This document shows, piece by piece, positions 43,820 through 52,328 of a DNA stretch of 64,000 nt. The stretch comes from CAZFGK01 sp964518635 (GTDB taxonomy: Bacteria > Zixibacteria > MSB-5A5 > GN15 > FEB-12): assembly GCA_964518635.1 (NCBI GenBank), contig CAZFGK010000010.1, positions 1-64,000 of the forward strand, in the 5' to 3' direction. The notes beneath the pieces are model-generated. The model was not told where the DNA came from. It saw only the letters and a program-made list of their open reading frames with translations, and ran no database searches. Each line of letters begins with the position of its first letter. Within the stretch, counting starts at the first letter, position 1. Both the position numbers and the translations under genes were made by a program.

Positions 43820-45057
43820 GATTGCGCACTCATCTTGTTGATCAATTCTGCGGTTACTCCCAGGGAGGACAGTAGGGGGGAGGCCTTGAGGAGGAGTTCA
43901 TCGAATTCTGCATCAGGATCACTGTCGGCAACAATCCCGCCACCGGCATGAAGTTCGTAGTTGCCATTGTGACCCAAAAGTGTTCGAATTGCTATGTTGA
44001 ATTCAGTTTTCTGCTCACTCACATACCCAATCGCGCCAGTGTAGATGCCTCGCGGGACAGTCTCGATCTCCTGAAGCAATTCAATCGCTCGTCGTTTTGG
44101 TGTGCCGGTGATTGAACCACCGGGAGTGAGCGCGAAGAAAAGATCAGCAAGAGTCGTGGAAGTTCGCACCGTCGCTGAGATATTCGAGACCAGATGCACG
44201 AGGTGGGCATACGGTTCAGTCTTGTAGAGTTCATCGACTCGTACCGTTCCGATTTCAGCGAGTTTTCCAAGATCGTTGCGCACGAGATCAACGATCATCA
44301 ACAATTCAGACCGATTTTTTGTCGAGTGAAGCAACCGTTCGGCAGTCGCCTGCGTTGGTTCTCCATTCTGTATGCGCATCGTCCCTTTGATCGGCGAAGA
44401 GAGAACTCGATTTCCGATTCGCTGAAATAATCGCTCCGGTGAAGCAGAAAGAATGATTGTGTCCCCAAGAGAAAGATACGCCGCGTACGGGACCGGATTC
44501 TGCTGTGCCATCTTTTGCCAGACCGATTCGGGAGAACGTGTCGATGCGATAGTCGAACGTGCGGTCAGATTCCCCTGATAGATTTCCCCTTCACGAATGA
44601 GTTCAAGTACTCGCTGACATTTTGGGAAGTAGGTGCGACGATCAAATGGCTCATGAAATGAGACGTCAGATTGCTTGTTAGCAATCTCTGGAATCCGATA
44701 GGAGGGGGTTGGTCTTTCATAGCCAAAAAATAATGCTTTGGGGAGTAAGGGATGATGCCCACGAACTCGTACCCCCTGCGCTTCGACCATCGTCTCGTAG
44801 GTCATAAATCCGGTTGCGTAACGATTTCCAGTTGCGAATCTCTCAACCTGATCCAACAATCGGCGCAGTTCAGTCGCTGTCTGTTCGAATGGAGTCGATA
44901 TTGGCAATTCGAATCGCTCGACCGGATGTACGCCAACGAGTGTCTGCGAACCATGCTCATTCGTTTTCAGCGTCGAATCGAGAATGGTCAAGCCATACTG
45001 CCGAGAGAGCAGGACCGGGGTTTCATTTTCTTGAGGTTTGTGCGCCGAAGATTTCAC
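43816..45057 (-). CDS. pabB: Aminodeoxychorismate synthase component I PabB
   Basis: Chorismate-utilising enzyme that makes 4-amino-4-deoxychorismate for folate. 413 residues. SPERLFQRIGNRVLSSPIKG, ELLMIVDLVRNDLGKL, PGGSITGTPKRRAIELL, GIYTGAIGYV and GGGIVADSDPDAEFDE are typical. The PIKGT lysine marks PabB rather than anthranilate synthase. A shortened N-terminal domain fits the non-fused form. The glutamine amidotransferase PabA is not in the window. Confidence 0.92.
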   Translation of the reverse strand: MKSSAHKPQENETPVLLSRQYGLTILDSTLKTNEHGSQTLVGVHPVERFELPISTPFEQTATELRRLLDQVERFATGNRYATGFMTYETMVEAQGVRVRGHHPLLPKALFFGYERPTPSYRIPEIANKQSDVSFHEPFDRRTYFPKCQRVLELIREGEIYQGNLTARSTIASTRSPESVWQKMAQQNPVPYAAYLSLGDTIILSASPERLFQRIGNRVLSSPIKGTMRIQNGEPTQATAERLLHSTKNRSELLMIVDLVRNDLGKLAEIGTVRVDELYKTEPYAHLVHLVSNISATVRTSTTLADLFFALTPGGSITGTPKRRAIELLQEIETVPRGIYTGAIGYVSEQKTEFNIAIRTLLGHNGNYELHAGGGIVADSDPDAEFDELLLKASPLLSSLGVTAELINKMSAQS

Positions 45058-45109
45058 TGCGAGGCAAACTATTCAGCATTCGGGCGTGGTCAAGTCTTGA
45101 CAGAAGAAA

Positions 45110-46360
45110 GTGGGTGCGCTTATTGAACAGATGCCCTTTCTCAAACTCGGGATACTCTTCGCGCTGGTTGTCGTTCTCCTCAGGTTTCGAGTCACCGTCG
45201 GTCCGGCGGTGATGGCAGCGGCAATTCTCGGGATTTTTCTCCTCGGAATGTCCTACGACAATGTTCTCCTTGCCGCCAAAGAGGCAGTCACCCTCCGTTT
45301 TGCCGATCTGACTTCGAGTATTGTGCTGATGACCATGCTCGGCGAACTGATGCGTCGGGTCGGCTTTCTTGACCGTCTCACCGACGCCGCGCGTCTGCTC
45401 CCCGGTGGTGAACGCTCGGCGGTGGTTGCGCTTCCGGCAGCTATTGGCATGATGCCGATGCCGGGTGGGGCATTTGTCTCGGCCCCGTTGGTGGAGGCAG
45501 TACTCGCTAAACAGCAACTCTCCGGTCAGTTCAAGACCGTCATGAACTATTGGTTTCGGCACATGGTCGAATTCAGTTGGCCGTTGTATCCGAGTTTGGT
45601 GCTGATGTCCGGTATTTTGCATATCCCGATCATGACCATCTCCTTCGCCCAACTGCCGCTGACACTTCTTGCTGCGACGATCGGTTTTTTCACGTTTCTG
45701 CCAAAAGTCGCGATTACTGAGACGAGATCAGGGAAGTGGCTTGAGACTCTGACTGCACTAGGCAAGGCCCTCTGGCCGATCTTGCTGGTTGTCGCGCTGA
45801 TGGCGACTCATGTCGTTCCGATGGGAGTGGCATTGATTGTCTCGCTGATTGCGACCTACTTGATCGCGCGGCCGTCATTCTCTGTTTTTCGTTCGTCAAT
45901 TTTCGAAGGACTCAAACCTTCACTTCTGATCATGGTCTTCAGCATTCTCTTTTTTGAACGTGTACTCTCGACCAGTGGAATCTTATCAGAAGTGAATGTC
46001 GAAGCAATGCGACTGGGGATCCCCGGTGTTGGGGTGGTGGTGATCACCTGTTTTCTGATCGGACTTCTGACCAGTATGTCGGCAGCGGTGGTGGGGTTGG
46101 GGTTCACTCTTGCCGCGCCGTTTCTGTATCAGCCGGAGTTGCAACCGCAGATGCTCACCTTCGGTTATCTCGCGGGCTTTGTCGGGATGATGATCTCACC
46201 GACGCATTTGTGTCTGGTGCTGACTTCAAAACATTTTGGGGTGAGTGTGCCGTCAACGTATCGTGCCTTCGCCCTCCCGCTGATCATTCTCTCGATACTG
46301 GGATTGCTCTACTGCTTCTCGCCGTTGCCGGAGATGGTGTATGGGTATTTTGCGGGGTGA
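45110..46360 (+). CDS. DUF401-family integral membrane protein
   Basis: 416 residues, nearly all hydrophobic, with ten or more membrane helices. Blocks such as LTSSIVLMTMLGELMRR, IGMMPMPGGAFVSAPLV and GMMISPTHLCLVLTSKHFG fit the DUF401 (TIGR00529-like) group, distantly related to ion transporters such as GntP/DcuC. Substrate unknown. The GTG at 45110 was taken; an ATG at 45131 is nearly as good, and neither has a good ribosome binding site. Only 52 bases separate it from divergent pabB. Confidence 0.75.
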   Translation: MGALIEQMPFLKLGILFALVVVLLRFRVTVGPAVMAAAILGIFLLGMSYDNVLLAAKEAVTLRFADLTSSIVLMTMLGELMRRVGFLDRLTDAARLLPGGERSAVVALPAAIGMMPMPGGAFVSAPLVEAVLAKQQLSGQFKTVMNYWFRHMVEFSWPLYPSLVLMSGILHIPIMTISFAQLPLTLLAATIGFFTFLPKVAITETRSGKWLETLTALGKALWPILLVVALMATHVVPMGVALIVSLIATYLIARPSFSVFRSSIFEGLKPSLLIMVFSILFFERVLSTSGILSEVNVEAMRLGIPGVGVVVITCFLIGLLTSMSAAVVGLGFTLAAPFLYQPELQPQMLTFGYLAGFVGMMISPTHLCLVLTSKHFGVSVPSTYRAFALPLIILSILGLLYCFSPLPEMVYGYFAG

Positions 46361-46438
46361 AGGGGGGGCAAGGGACGGGTCTTCTGGTCTGATGATCAGT
46401 ACTCCGACCAATGTACGAAAAAGAGAGGTCAGTTCAGG

Positions 46439-47917
46439 ATGGATTTTCTACATCAATCACACGAAACCAACAAACGTATCTTGATTCTTGGAGCTAGTGG
46501 GTACATAGGTTCGAAACTGGTTCCTCGATTACTCGATCAAGGATACCCCGTCAGGTGCCTCGTTCGTGATCGGAAACGTGCGGCCGCGTTTGCGTGGTCC
46601 CGTTCAGTTGAACTCATTGAAGGGGATCTCCTTGACCCTCACTCATTGCACACGGCATGCGAGCAAGTGAGTGTGGTCTATTATCTCGTTCATTCAATGT
46701 CCAACTCGTCTGGCGATTCTGCTGAACTTGATCGACAGGCCGCGAGAAATCTTGGTACGGTTGCGAAGCGGTCTGGTGTCACGCGAATCATCTACCTCGG
46801 TGGACTGGGAAGAAAGAACGAAGAGCAATCTCCCCATCTTCGGAGTCGTCACGAGGTTGGTGATGTCCTCCGGGAATCTGGTACTCCCGTGACTGAATTT
46901 CGAGCAGCAGTCATAGTAGGGGCGGGCAGTCTTTCATTCGAAATGATTCATCATCTCGCCAATCGGCTGCCTCTCATGATTTGTCCCCGATGGGTAGTCA
47001 CTCGAACTCAGCCGATTGCTGTCGAGGATGTTCTCTCTTACCTGATTGCTGCCACTAAAATGCCTGAATCAACGGGAACGATTATTGATATTGGTGGTCC
47101 CGAAATCCTTACCTACCGCGAAATGATGTTGCGTGTGGCACGTGCTCTCGGATTGAAGCGGTGGTTGATCCAGGTACCAGTTCTCACCCCTCGGCTCTCG
47201 TCTTATTGGGTCGGTCTTGTCACTCCAGTGCCAGTCAAGCCTGCCCGTGCTCTGATAGAGGGGCTCCGACATGAAACCATATGCGAAAACGATCATGCCA
47301 GAACCATTTTTGATATAGCACCGATCAGTTTTGATGAAGCAGTCAGAGAAGCACTCTCTGCTGTTCTATCAGACCTACCAGATCAGCGGGGAAAAGAAGG
47401 GGAATCGATCATCTCACGTATTGAGCCGTCACACCTACTGACCGATCTGAGACAGGTCACGGTGCAAGCGCCAGCTGATTACCTCTATCAGGTGATCAGT
47501 TCCATAGGTGGAAAAAACGGCTGGTATGCAGCTCAGTCTCTTTGGAAGCTCCGAGGTTTGATTGATGAGCTCCTGGGTGGAGTCGGGCTTCGGAGAGGTC
47601 GGAGGCATCCCACAGAATTAGCTGTCGGAGACAAATTGGATTTCTGGATAGTTGAAGAACTGGATGTCGGCAAAAGAATATTGCTCAGAGCAGAGATGAA
47701 AGTTCCCGGAAAGGCCTGGCTGGAATTTGTCGTCAACAAAGGGGAAGATGGCGACTGCACCCTTACTCAGACTGCACGGTTTTACCCAAGAGGATTAGGG
47801 GGCATACTCTACTGGTACGGGATATATCCAGTTCATGCATGGGTGTTTCGATCTCTTGCATCACAGATAAAGAAAAGAGCGGAATTGGTTGCGATGAGTG
47901 CCACTCGTCAATTGTAG
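46439..47917 (+). CDS. NAD(P)-binding SDR-DUF2867 fusion protein
   Basis: 492 residues in two parts. Residues about 10-300 are an atypical SDR with the glycine motif ILILGASGYIGSKLVPRLL and the YYLVHSMSN block. Residues about 330-485 are a DUF2867 domain (GGKNGWYAAQSLWKLRG, VGDKLDFWIVEELDVGKRIL, YWYGIYPVHAWVF). The same fusion is widespread in bacteria, and its reaction is unknown to me. It could reduce a lipid-like or quinone substrate. Free-standing, 78 bases after the DUF401 gene. Confidence 0.82.
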   Translation: MDFLHQSHETNKRILILGASGYIGSKLVPRLLDQGYPVRCLVRDRKRAAAFAWSRSVELIEGDLLDPHSLHTACEQVSVVYYLVHSMSNSSGDSAELDRQAARNLGTVAKRSGVTRIIYLGGLGRKNEEQSPHLRSRHEVGDVLRESGTPVTEFRAAVIVGAGSLSFEMIHHLANRLPLMICPRWVVTRTQPIAVEDVLSYLIAATKMPESTGTIIDIGGPEILTYREMMLRVARALGLKRWLIQVPVLTPRLSSYWVGLVTPVPVKPARALIEGLRHETICENDHARTIFDIAPISFDEAVREALSAVLSDLPDQRGKEGESIISRIEPSHLLTDLRQVTVQAPADYLYQVISSIGGKNGWYAAQSLWKLRGLIDELLGGVGLRRGRRHPTELAVGDKLDFWIVEELDVGKRILLRAEMKVPGKAWLEFVVNKGEDGDCTLTQTARFYPRGLGGILYWYGIYPVHAWVFRSLASQIKKRAELVAMSATRQL

Positions 47918-47986
47918 TTTTTGTTACCATGGGAGGTCAATGATGCAACCGAAACGAAAGGTCGGGTAGCGCATCCCTTATCCGAA

Positions 47987-48000
47987 GCTGGCCACCCAGC
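47987..48000. repeat. Small hairpin with GGCCACC core
   Basis: GCTGG and CCAGC pair around CCAC in the gap between the SDR-DUF2867 and ASCH genes. It contains the GGCCACC string that also ends the hairpins at 48.6-48.9 kb. Confidence 0.35.
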
Positions 48001-48072
48001 CGGAATCTTTAGGTGCGTGCGACCACAATTCTGTCCATACTGAATCAAGAAATTCAAAGAACAGGTTTGATC

Positions 48073-48537
48073 ATGACTCCGGAAATATTTTGGCAAGCAT
48101 TCTTGGCTACACTTCCGCCAGATCATCGCGCACACACTCTTCCTCATCCTGTCGCTGAAGGATTTGGGGACTCCGCTGAACTTGCAGAGGAGCTAGGACA
48201 ATTGATCAATCAGGGAATCAAGACCGCGACTTGTGCTTCATTGTGGGAACATGAAGCTGAAGGTATTCCGATTCCGGTGGTGGGTCAGTATGACATCGTC
48301 CTTGATGGTCAACAGCAGCCGCTTTTGATCAGCGAGATGACCGAAGTCACTATCAGGCCCTACGATGAAGTCGACTCGTCGTTCGCATTTGAGGAAGGGG
48401 AGGGAGATCGTTCTCTTGAATCATGGCGGGCTGGGCATTGGCGTTTTTTCTCTCGTATTCTTGCCAAGATAGGACGAGAACCCGATCAGAAAATGCCGCT
48501 CATCTGTCAGCGATTCCGGGTTGTCTTTCGTCGCTGA
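48073..48537 (+). CDS. ASCH-domain protein
   Basis: 154 residues from the ATG at 48073, comprising little more than an ASCH domain. Typical family text includes IKTATCASLWEHEAEGIPIP, VVGQYDIVLDGQQQPLL, FAFEEGEGDRSLESWRAGHW. ASCH proteins are predicted RNA-binding or nucleoside-processing (N4-acetylcytidine amidohydrolase-like) proteins. No operon partner. Confidence 0.85.
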   Translation: MTPEIFWQAFLATLPPDHRAHTLPHPVAEGFGDSAELAEELGQLINQGIKTATCASLWEHEAEGIPIPVVGQYDIVLDGQQQPLLISEMTEVTIRPYDEVDSSFAFEEGEGDRSLESWRAGHWRFFSRILAKIGREPDQKMPLICQRFRVVFRR

Positions 48538-49015
48538 TTGAAGATGAGTTTCGATTTTTCTTAGAATGACTCCCGGCAGGAACCTGTGGTGAGTTTGTCG
48601 AACCATCGCCGGGCCACCGTGTTGGGCAGGCCGGGAGGCCTGCCGCGCACAGAAATTATTGCAGCGTATTTTCCCTGAGGTCGGCTCCGTCCCTTCGACA
48701 AGCTCAGGACAGGCTTCGGTGCCGACATCTTCTTTGCATGATTTGAATCCCCGCACCCGAAGCGGGCCACCAAGGCGAAGAGAAAGACCAAGACCCACCC
48801 GTCAGAACGGATGGGCCACCCAAGACCAAGACAAAAGACCCACCCGGAGGGTGGGGCACCTAGAAGGGGCCTTCCTTCCAACTTCCCCCCTTGTCCCACA
48901 ATGGGTTACTAGTCATCTGAACAGGTTTCGAATCGACCTCGAGTTCAAACAAAAAAGGGAACAAAAAGCCGAACCGGCAGTACTATGCTTAGACTCCAAG
49001 GAGGAGCAAGCTGAA
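48538..49015. other. Gene-free intergenic region rich in hairpin repeats
   Basis: 478 bases between the ASCH and sigma factor genes. Long open frames run through it on both strands, but their translations are the low-complexity products of the repeats (strings such as STSSGQA and PELVEG), not proteins. The last 15 bases hold the sigma gene's ribosome binding site. A GGAAC (48958-48962) about 50 bases upstream could be an ECF-type -35, but no clear -10 partner is seen. Confidence 0.7.
48590..48860. repeat. Cluster of REP-like hairpins tagged by GGGCCACC
   Basis: Contains an inverted pair TGAGTTTGTCGAA (48590-48602) and TTCGACAAGCTCA (48694-48706). Four hairpins follow: GGCAGGCC/GGCCTGCC (48625-48644), CCCGC/GCGGG (48750-48766), CCCACCCGT/ACGGATGGG (48794-48815) and CCCACCC/GGGTGGG (48839-48855). 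GGGCCACC occurs at 48611, 48764 and 48813, and GGGGCACC at 48853. The last three hairpins each run directly into that octamer. Confidence 0.7.
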
Positions 49016-49630
49016 ATGGCCAATGAAACTGTCAAGCTGACCGAAAAAGAGACCGATTACCGGCTCATGCGTAGTGTGCAAGCCGGGGATATGGTCGCTT
49101 TCAATGAAATCGTCGATCGTTACAAAGATCGACTGATGACTGTCATCGGACGGATGCTCTCCTCCAACGAGGAAGCGGAAGATGTAGTACAAGAGACCTT
49201 CGTACGTGTCTATCAGCATCGTCAATCATTCAATTTCCAGCACTGCTTCTCAACCTGGATCTACACTATCGGGCTGAATCTCGCCCGGAACGAACTCCGC
49301 CGTCGCCGCAAATTCAAACATTACGACATCACCGAAATGCAGGGTACGGAAAGTGAAATTTCTGTCGAGGCGAAGATTCCGTCCCGACTTCCTGAAGCGC
49401 TCGGCAAAGCGCTCGCAACATTACCTGAAAAATACAAGATGGCGTTCGTGCTTCGCGATATCGATGAACTTCCCTATGAGGAAGTCGCCAAAGTTCTGGA
49501 TGTCCCATTGGGGACCGTCAAGTCACGGGTGAATCGTGCCCGGCTGATGCTTCGCGAGCAGCTCGAACCACGAATGGAGGAACAGCATGCGTTGTCAAAA
49601 GGCACGCTCTTGCCTGTCGGCTTACTGTAA
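49016..49630 (+). CDS. ECF-type RNA polymerase sigma factor (RpoE-like)
   Basis: 204 residues. Region 2 (about 15-90) has FNEIVDRYKDRLMTVIGRML, EDVVQETFVRVY and the -10 recognition segment FSTWIYTIGLNLARNELRRR. Region 4 (about 125-180) has LPEKYKMAFVLRDIDELPYE and LGTVKSRVNRARLMLREQL. AAGGAGG lies 11 bases ahead of the ATG, which decides against a longer frame through the repeats. It overlaps the anti-sigma gene by 44 bases, so the two are translated together. The last 20 residues are non-conserved. Confidence 0.92.
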   Translation: MANETVKLTEKETDYRLMRSVQAGDMVAFNEIVDRYKDRLMTVIGRMLSSNEEAEDVVQETFVRVYQHRQSFNFQHCFSTWIYTIGLNLARNELRRRRKFKHYDITEMQGTESEISVEAKIPSRLPEALGKALATLPEKYKMAFVLRDIDELPYEEVAKVLDVPLGTVKSRVNRARLMLREQLEPRMEEQHALSKGTLLPVGLL

Positions 49631-50351
49631 CAACGAGCTTGGCGAACGCCAGTCGCTCGAAATTCGCGGTCATCTCGCGTCATGTGCGTCATGCCGTGAA
49701 GCCGAACGCTCATGGCTGGCACTTCGCGAAGCAACCAAAGAAATCCCGACCCGCAAGGTCTCGAATGATTTCAATGCACGTTTGCTGAATCGTATCGCCG
49801 AAGAACGATTCACCGAAACTCGTCAGTCGATTCCGCAGCCGTCATCTTTGGGCTGGCTTCGGTTTCGTCAGTGGATTCCGGCGTTGGCTGGTTCCGCGGC
49901 GGTCGCGCTGATGGTTGCCACTGGTGTTATCCAGCGTGGCGCGACTTTACTTCCTGCACTCGTGAACGAAGGAAAGACTACCCTATCGACCGATATCGCT
50001 CTTGATGATTCTTATCTCACTGCTCAGCCGGGTCTCTCGCAGCAGCGTCGCCTCGGAACGCTTCTGCATGAAGGTCAGTCGATTCATCAGTCGATGGCAC
50101 TCTCTGATCGGGTCAGTTCATTGTCGCGTGGTTTGAGCCCGCAAAGTGGATTTGGAGCGCAGTTTGCAAATTCGTCAAATGCTGGTTATAGCCGGAACCC
50201 GTACCAAGTGTATGGCCGTCGTACTCAGTTAATGCCGGGTTCGATTGTGATTCGACGTGAGATCGGTTTTAGTGGTGAGCGGATGCGTATCTACCTCGTT
50301 CCGACTCCAGACTCCCAAACCAGTCATGGGGGGGAAGCCGCCAGGTACTAA
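49587..50351 (+). CDS. Zinc-finger anti-sigma factor with membrane helix
   Basis: 254 residues. The N-terminal ZAS/zf-HC2 domain has Cys3, His29, Cys33 and Cys36 in the H-x3-C-x2-C pattern that binds zinc and grips the sigma factor. One membrane helix follows at about 95-115 (PALAGSAAVALMVATGVI). A periplasmic part of about 135 residues without known domain follows, Ser/Gln-rich with a short beta end (GFSGERMRIYLVPTP). A membrane-spanning anti-sigma of this kind is usually released by regulated proteolysis. It overlaps the sigma gene and abuts the HtrA-like gene. Confidence 0.88.
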   Translation: MRCQKARSCLSAYCNNELGERQSLEIRGHLASCASCREAERSWLALREATKEIPTRKVSNDFNARLLNRIAEERFTETRQSIPQPSSLGWLRFRQWIPALAGSAAVALMVATGVIQRGATLLPALVNEGKTTLSTDIALDDSYLTAQPGLSQQRRLGTLLHEGQSIHQSMALSDRVSSLSRGLSPQSGFGAQFANSSNAGYSRNPYQVYGRRTQLMPGSIVIRREIGFSGERMRIYLVPTPDSQTSHGGEAARY

Positions 50352-51566
50352 ATGTTCATGAACTCCACTGCGACCGCAAGACGAGCACTCTCGATCCTTG
50401 CGGTTGCTTGTTTCAGCCAGACTCTCACACCTCAGATCACACACGCGCAGGCGAATCTATCGGCGAATAATCCGGTTCTCGGTTCGCTCGAAACTGCATT
50501 GGGTGATCTGGTCACTCGACTTGGACGGTCGATTGTCACGGTTGAGATATTTCCTCATTCCCAACATGCGACTGGTGTCGTAGATAAGATCCCGATGGCA
50601 CGCCCTCTTGATGGATCGAATGGTCGTGTGTGCAGCGGAGTGATAGTCGATACCGGTGGACTGGTACTCACCACTGCACCGTTTGAGCATATCGACGGTG
50701 AGTTTGTGATCGCCTACGAAGGGAAACGATATCCGGCGCAGTTGATCGGGATCGATTACGTCGAATCGATTGCGTTGCTTCGCGCCCCCGGCCTTGTCGG
50801 GACTGTCGCGCAGATTTCACAGGCGCAATTGTGTACGGGGCAGATGGTCCTCGCGTTGGGAACAGCGATGGGGATTCGTTCGGCACCGAGTCTTGGATTT
50901 TGCGCCGGTTATCGCGGTGACGGGACATTGCAAACCAGCACTCCATATTCTGATACCTATGCCGGCGGTGCATTGTTCGATCTGTCAGGTCGACTTTATG
51001 GGCTGATGACCGGTCGAGAAATGGATGCCGCTCCGTTCGCTCTGGCAGTTCCCGCCTATCGCATTCGTACCAGCATCGAACTGCTCAAAGTAGGGGGAGA
51101 CCGTGACGCCGGATTTCTTGGAATGGGTGGACGGTCGGTTCGTTTTGGTCTTCGTGGAAATGGGAGTCAACTGCTGACTGGCTCAGCTGCGACGCAGGCA
51201 TCAAATGAAATCCGTACTGGATTGTTGGTTGGCGTTGTTGATCCTTCCTCCCCCGGGGCACGAGCCGGACTTCAGCCTGGCGATCTGATCACCGATTTCG
51301 GGACCGCACCGGTGAATGATCAGGATGCGTTTTCGCGAGTCGTCCGGCTGATGCAGCCGGGATCGGTCGCGCCGATGACAGTCATCCGTGGCGAGATGGT
51401 TCTCACCCTCATGGTTCAGGTAGGCAGCCGAAAAGAGACATTCAGAAACGCAGTGATCCCTTCCAATATGAATGAAAATACCCCGTCCGATTCCCTCCTT
51501 GCAATCTTTCTATCGATGCAAAAGCAGCTCGATCAGCTGCAGCAGCAACTCTTTCGTCGTCAGTAG
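50352..51566 (+). CDS. HtrA/DegP-like pseudoprotease with PDZ domain
   Basis: 404 residues starting on the base after the anti-sigma stop. A signal peptide (RRALSILAVACFSQTL) precedes a trypsin-like domain aligned with DegP: CSGVIVDTGGLVLTTAPF for GSGVIIDxxGYVVTNNHV, DYVESIALLRA for DPRSDIALIQI, and YAGGALFDLSGRLYGL for GNSGGALVNLNGELIGI. By this alignment His becomes Pro110, Asp becomes Ser139 and Ser becomes Ala204, so no triad remains. A PDZ domain (about 290-360: GARAGLQPGDLITDFGTAPV) is well kept. A Gln/Leu helix ends it. Likely a periplasmic binder or sensor rather than a protease. Confidence 0.82.
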   Translation: MFMNSTATARRALSILAVACFSQTLTPQITHAQANLSANNPVLGSLETALGDLVTRLGRSIVTVEIFPHSQHATGVVDKIPMARPLDGSNGRVCSGVIVDTGGLVLTTAPFEHIDGEFVIAYEGKRYPAQLIGIDYVESIALLRAPGLVGTVAQISQAQLCTGQMVLALGTAMGIRSAPSLGFCAGYRGDGTLQTSTPYSDTYAGGALFDLSGRLYGLMTGREMDAAPFALAVPAYRIRTSIELLKVGGDRDAGFLGMGGRSVRFGLRGNGSQLLTGSAATQASNEIRTGLLVGVVDPSSPGARAGLQPGDLITDFGTAPVNDQDAFSRVVRLMQPGSVAPMTVIRGEMVLTLMVQVGSRKETFRNAVIPSNMNENTPSDSLLAIFLSMQKQLDQLQQQLFRRQ

Positions 51567-51608
51567 TTTAAGATTCTCAGCGAGGGCCAAAACGGCTACC
51601 TTTTAGGG

Positions 51609-52328
51609 ATGTCGGCTCGCAACTTCCTGTCCCACTCAGTAGTTGAATATCTGCGCTCACGTGAACGAAGCGCAGAGGAGATCTCTCTGTCCAATCCATC
51701 CATCGAAGCGGATGATCACGCCCTTATGCTTTGTGGGGTCGCGCTGGTGGAATCGACGCCGGAAGGGTTGAGTGCTGCGATTACTCATGGCCGACAGATG
51801 GGGATGTCGAGGATCCAATTGGAAGAGTGCGCGCTGCAATCCTATCTCTTTCTCGGCTTTCCGCGAATGATCACTGCCCTTGAGATTCTCTCGCAGGTCT
51901 GGCCGGATGGAAACACTACCAAGTCTGAACGAGTTGATCTTACTGCTCTGGCTCCATCGAGCGAACAGCTTCAACAGCACTGGGAGGATGGTGTAGAGCA
52001 ATGTGGTGTCATCTACGGAAAGAAATTCAATGACCTTGCCTCATATATGTACACAGTCTCACCGACGCTGCTCACCTGGATGATACAGGAAGGGTATGGA
52101 AAGGTCCTGAGCAGACCGGGACTCCAACTTTCCAGCAGAGAACTTCTCAACGTCTCGATGCTGCTGCTAGAAGAGCGTGAGCGTCAACTCTACGCCCATC
52201 TTCGTGGTGCGATGAACGCTGGAGTTGAGCCAGAGCGACTGATACAATTTTCTGAATTGCATACTCCGTTTAGTTCAGCTGGAACTGCGATGGCTACCGG
52301 AATAGTCAGGCGATTGATTTCAAGATGA
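51609..52328 (+). CDS. Tandem carboxymuconolactone decarboxylase-like protein
   Basis: 239 helical residues that look like two AhpD/CMD-fold halves. The first is about 30-100 (LCGVALVESTPEGLSAAITH, GMSRIQLEECALQSYLFLGF) and the second about 140-235 (LSSRELLNVSMLLLEERERQ, LYAHLRGAMNAGVEPERLIQ). The CxxC active site of AhpD is not seen, so peroxidase-coupled activity is not expected. The gene overlaps the tamB-like start by 4 bases, which ties it to the outer membrane genes. Function unknown. Confidence 0.6.
   Translation: MSARNFLSHSVVEYLRSRERSAEEISLSNPSIEADDHALMLCGVALVESTPEGLSAAITHGRQMGMSRIQLEECALQSYLFLGFPRMITALEILSQVWPDGNTTKSERVDLTALAPSSEQLQQHWEDGVEQCGVIYGKKFNDLASYMYTVSPTLLTWMIQEGYGKVLSRPGLQLSSRELLNVSMLLLEERERQLYAHLRGAMNAGVEPERLIQFSELHTPFSSAGTAMATGIVRRLISR

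Noticed and set aside
45097..45125. Promoter with perfect TTGACA ahead of the DUF401 gene
   Set aside because: No acceptable -10 at 16-18 bases (best TATTGA, 3/6), and the place would start transcription inside the gene.
48590..48860. CRISPR array
   Set aside because: The repeats are palindromes of different sequence with irregular spacing and no constant repeat/unique spacer pattern. No cas gene is nearby.
48659..49015. N-terminal extension of the sigma factor frame
   Set aside because: It translates the hairpin repeats into low-complexity Pro/Thr/Arg text. The ATG at 49016 has AAGGAGG and starts the conserved domain soon after.
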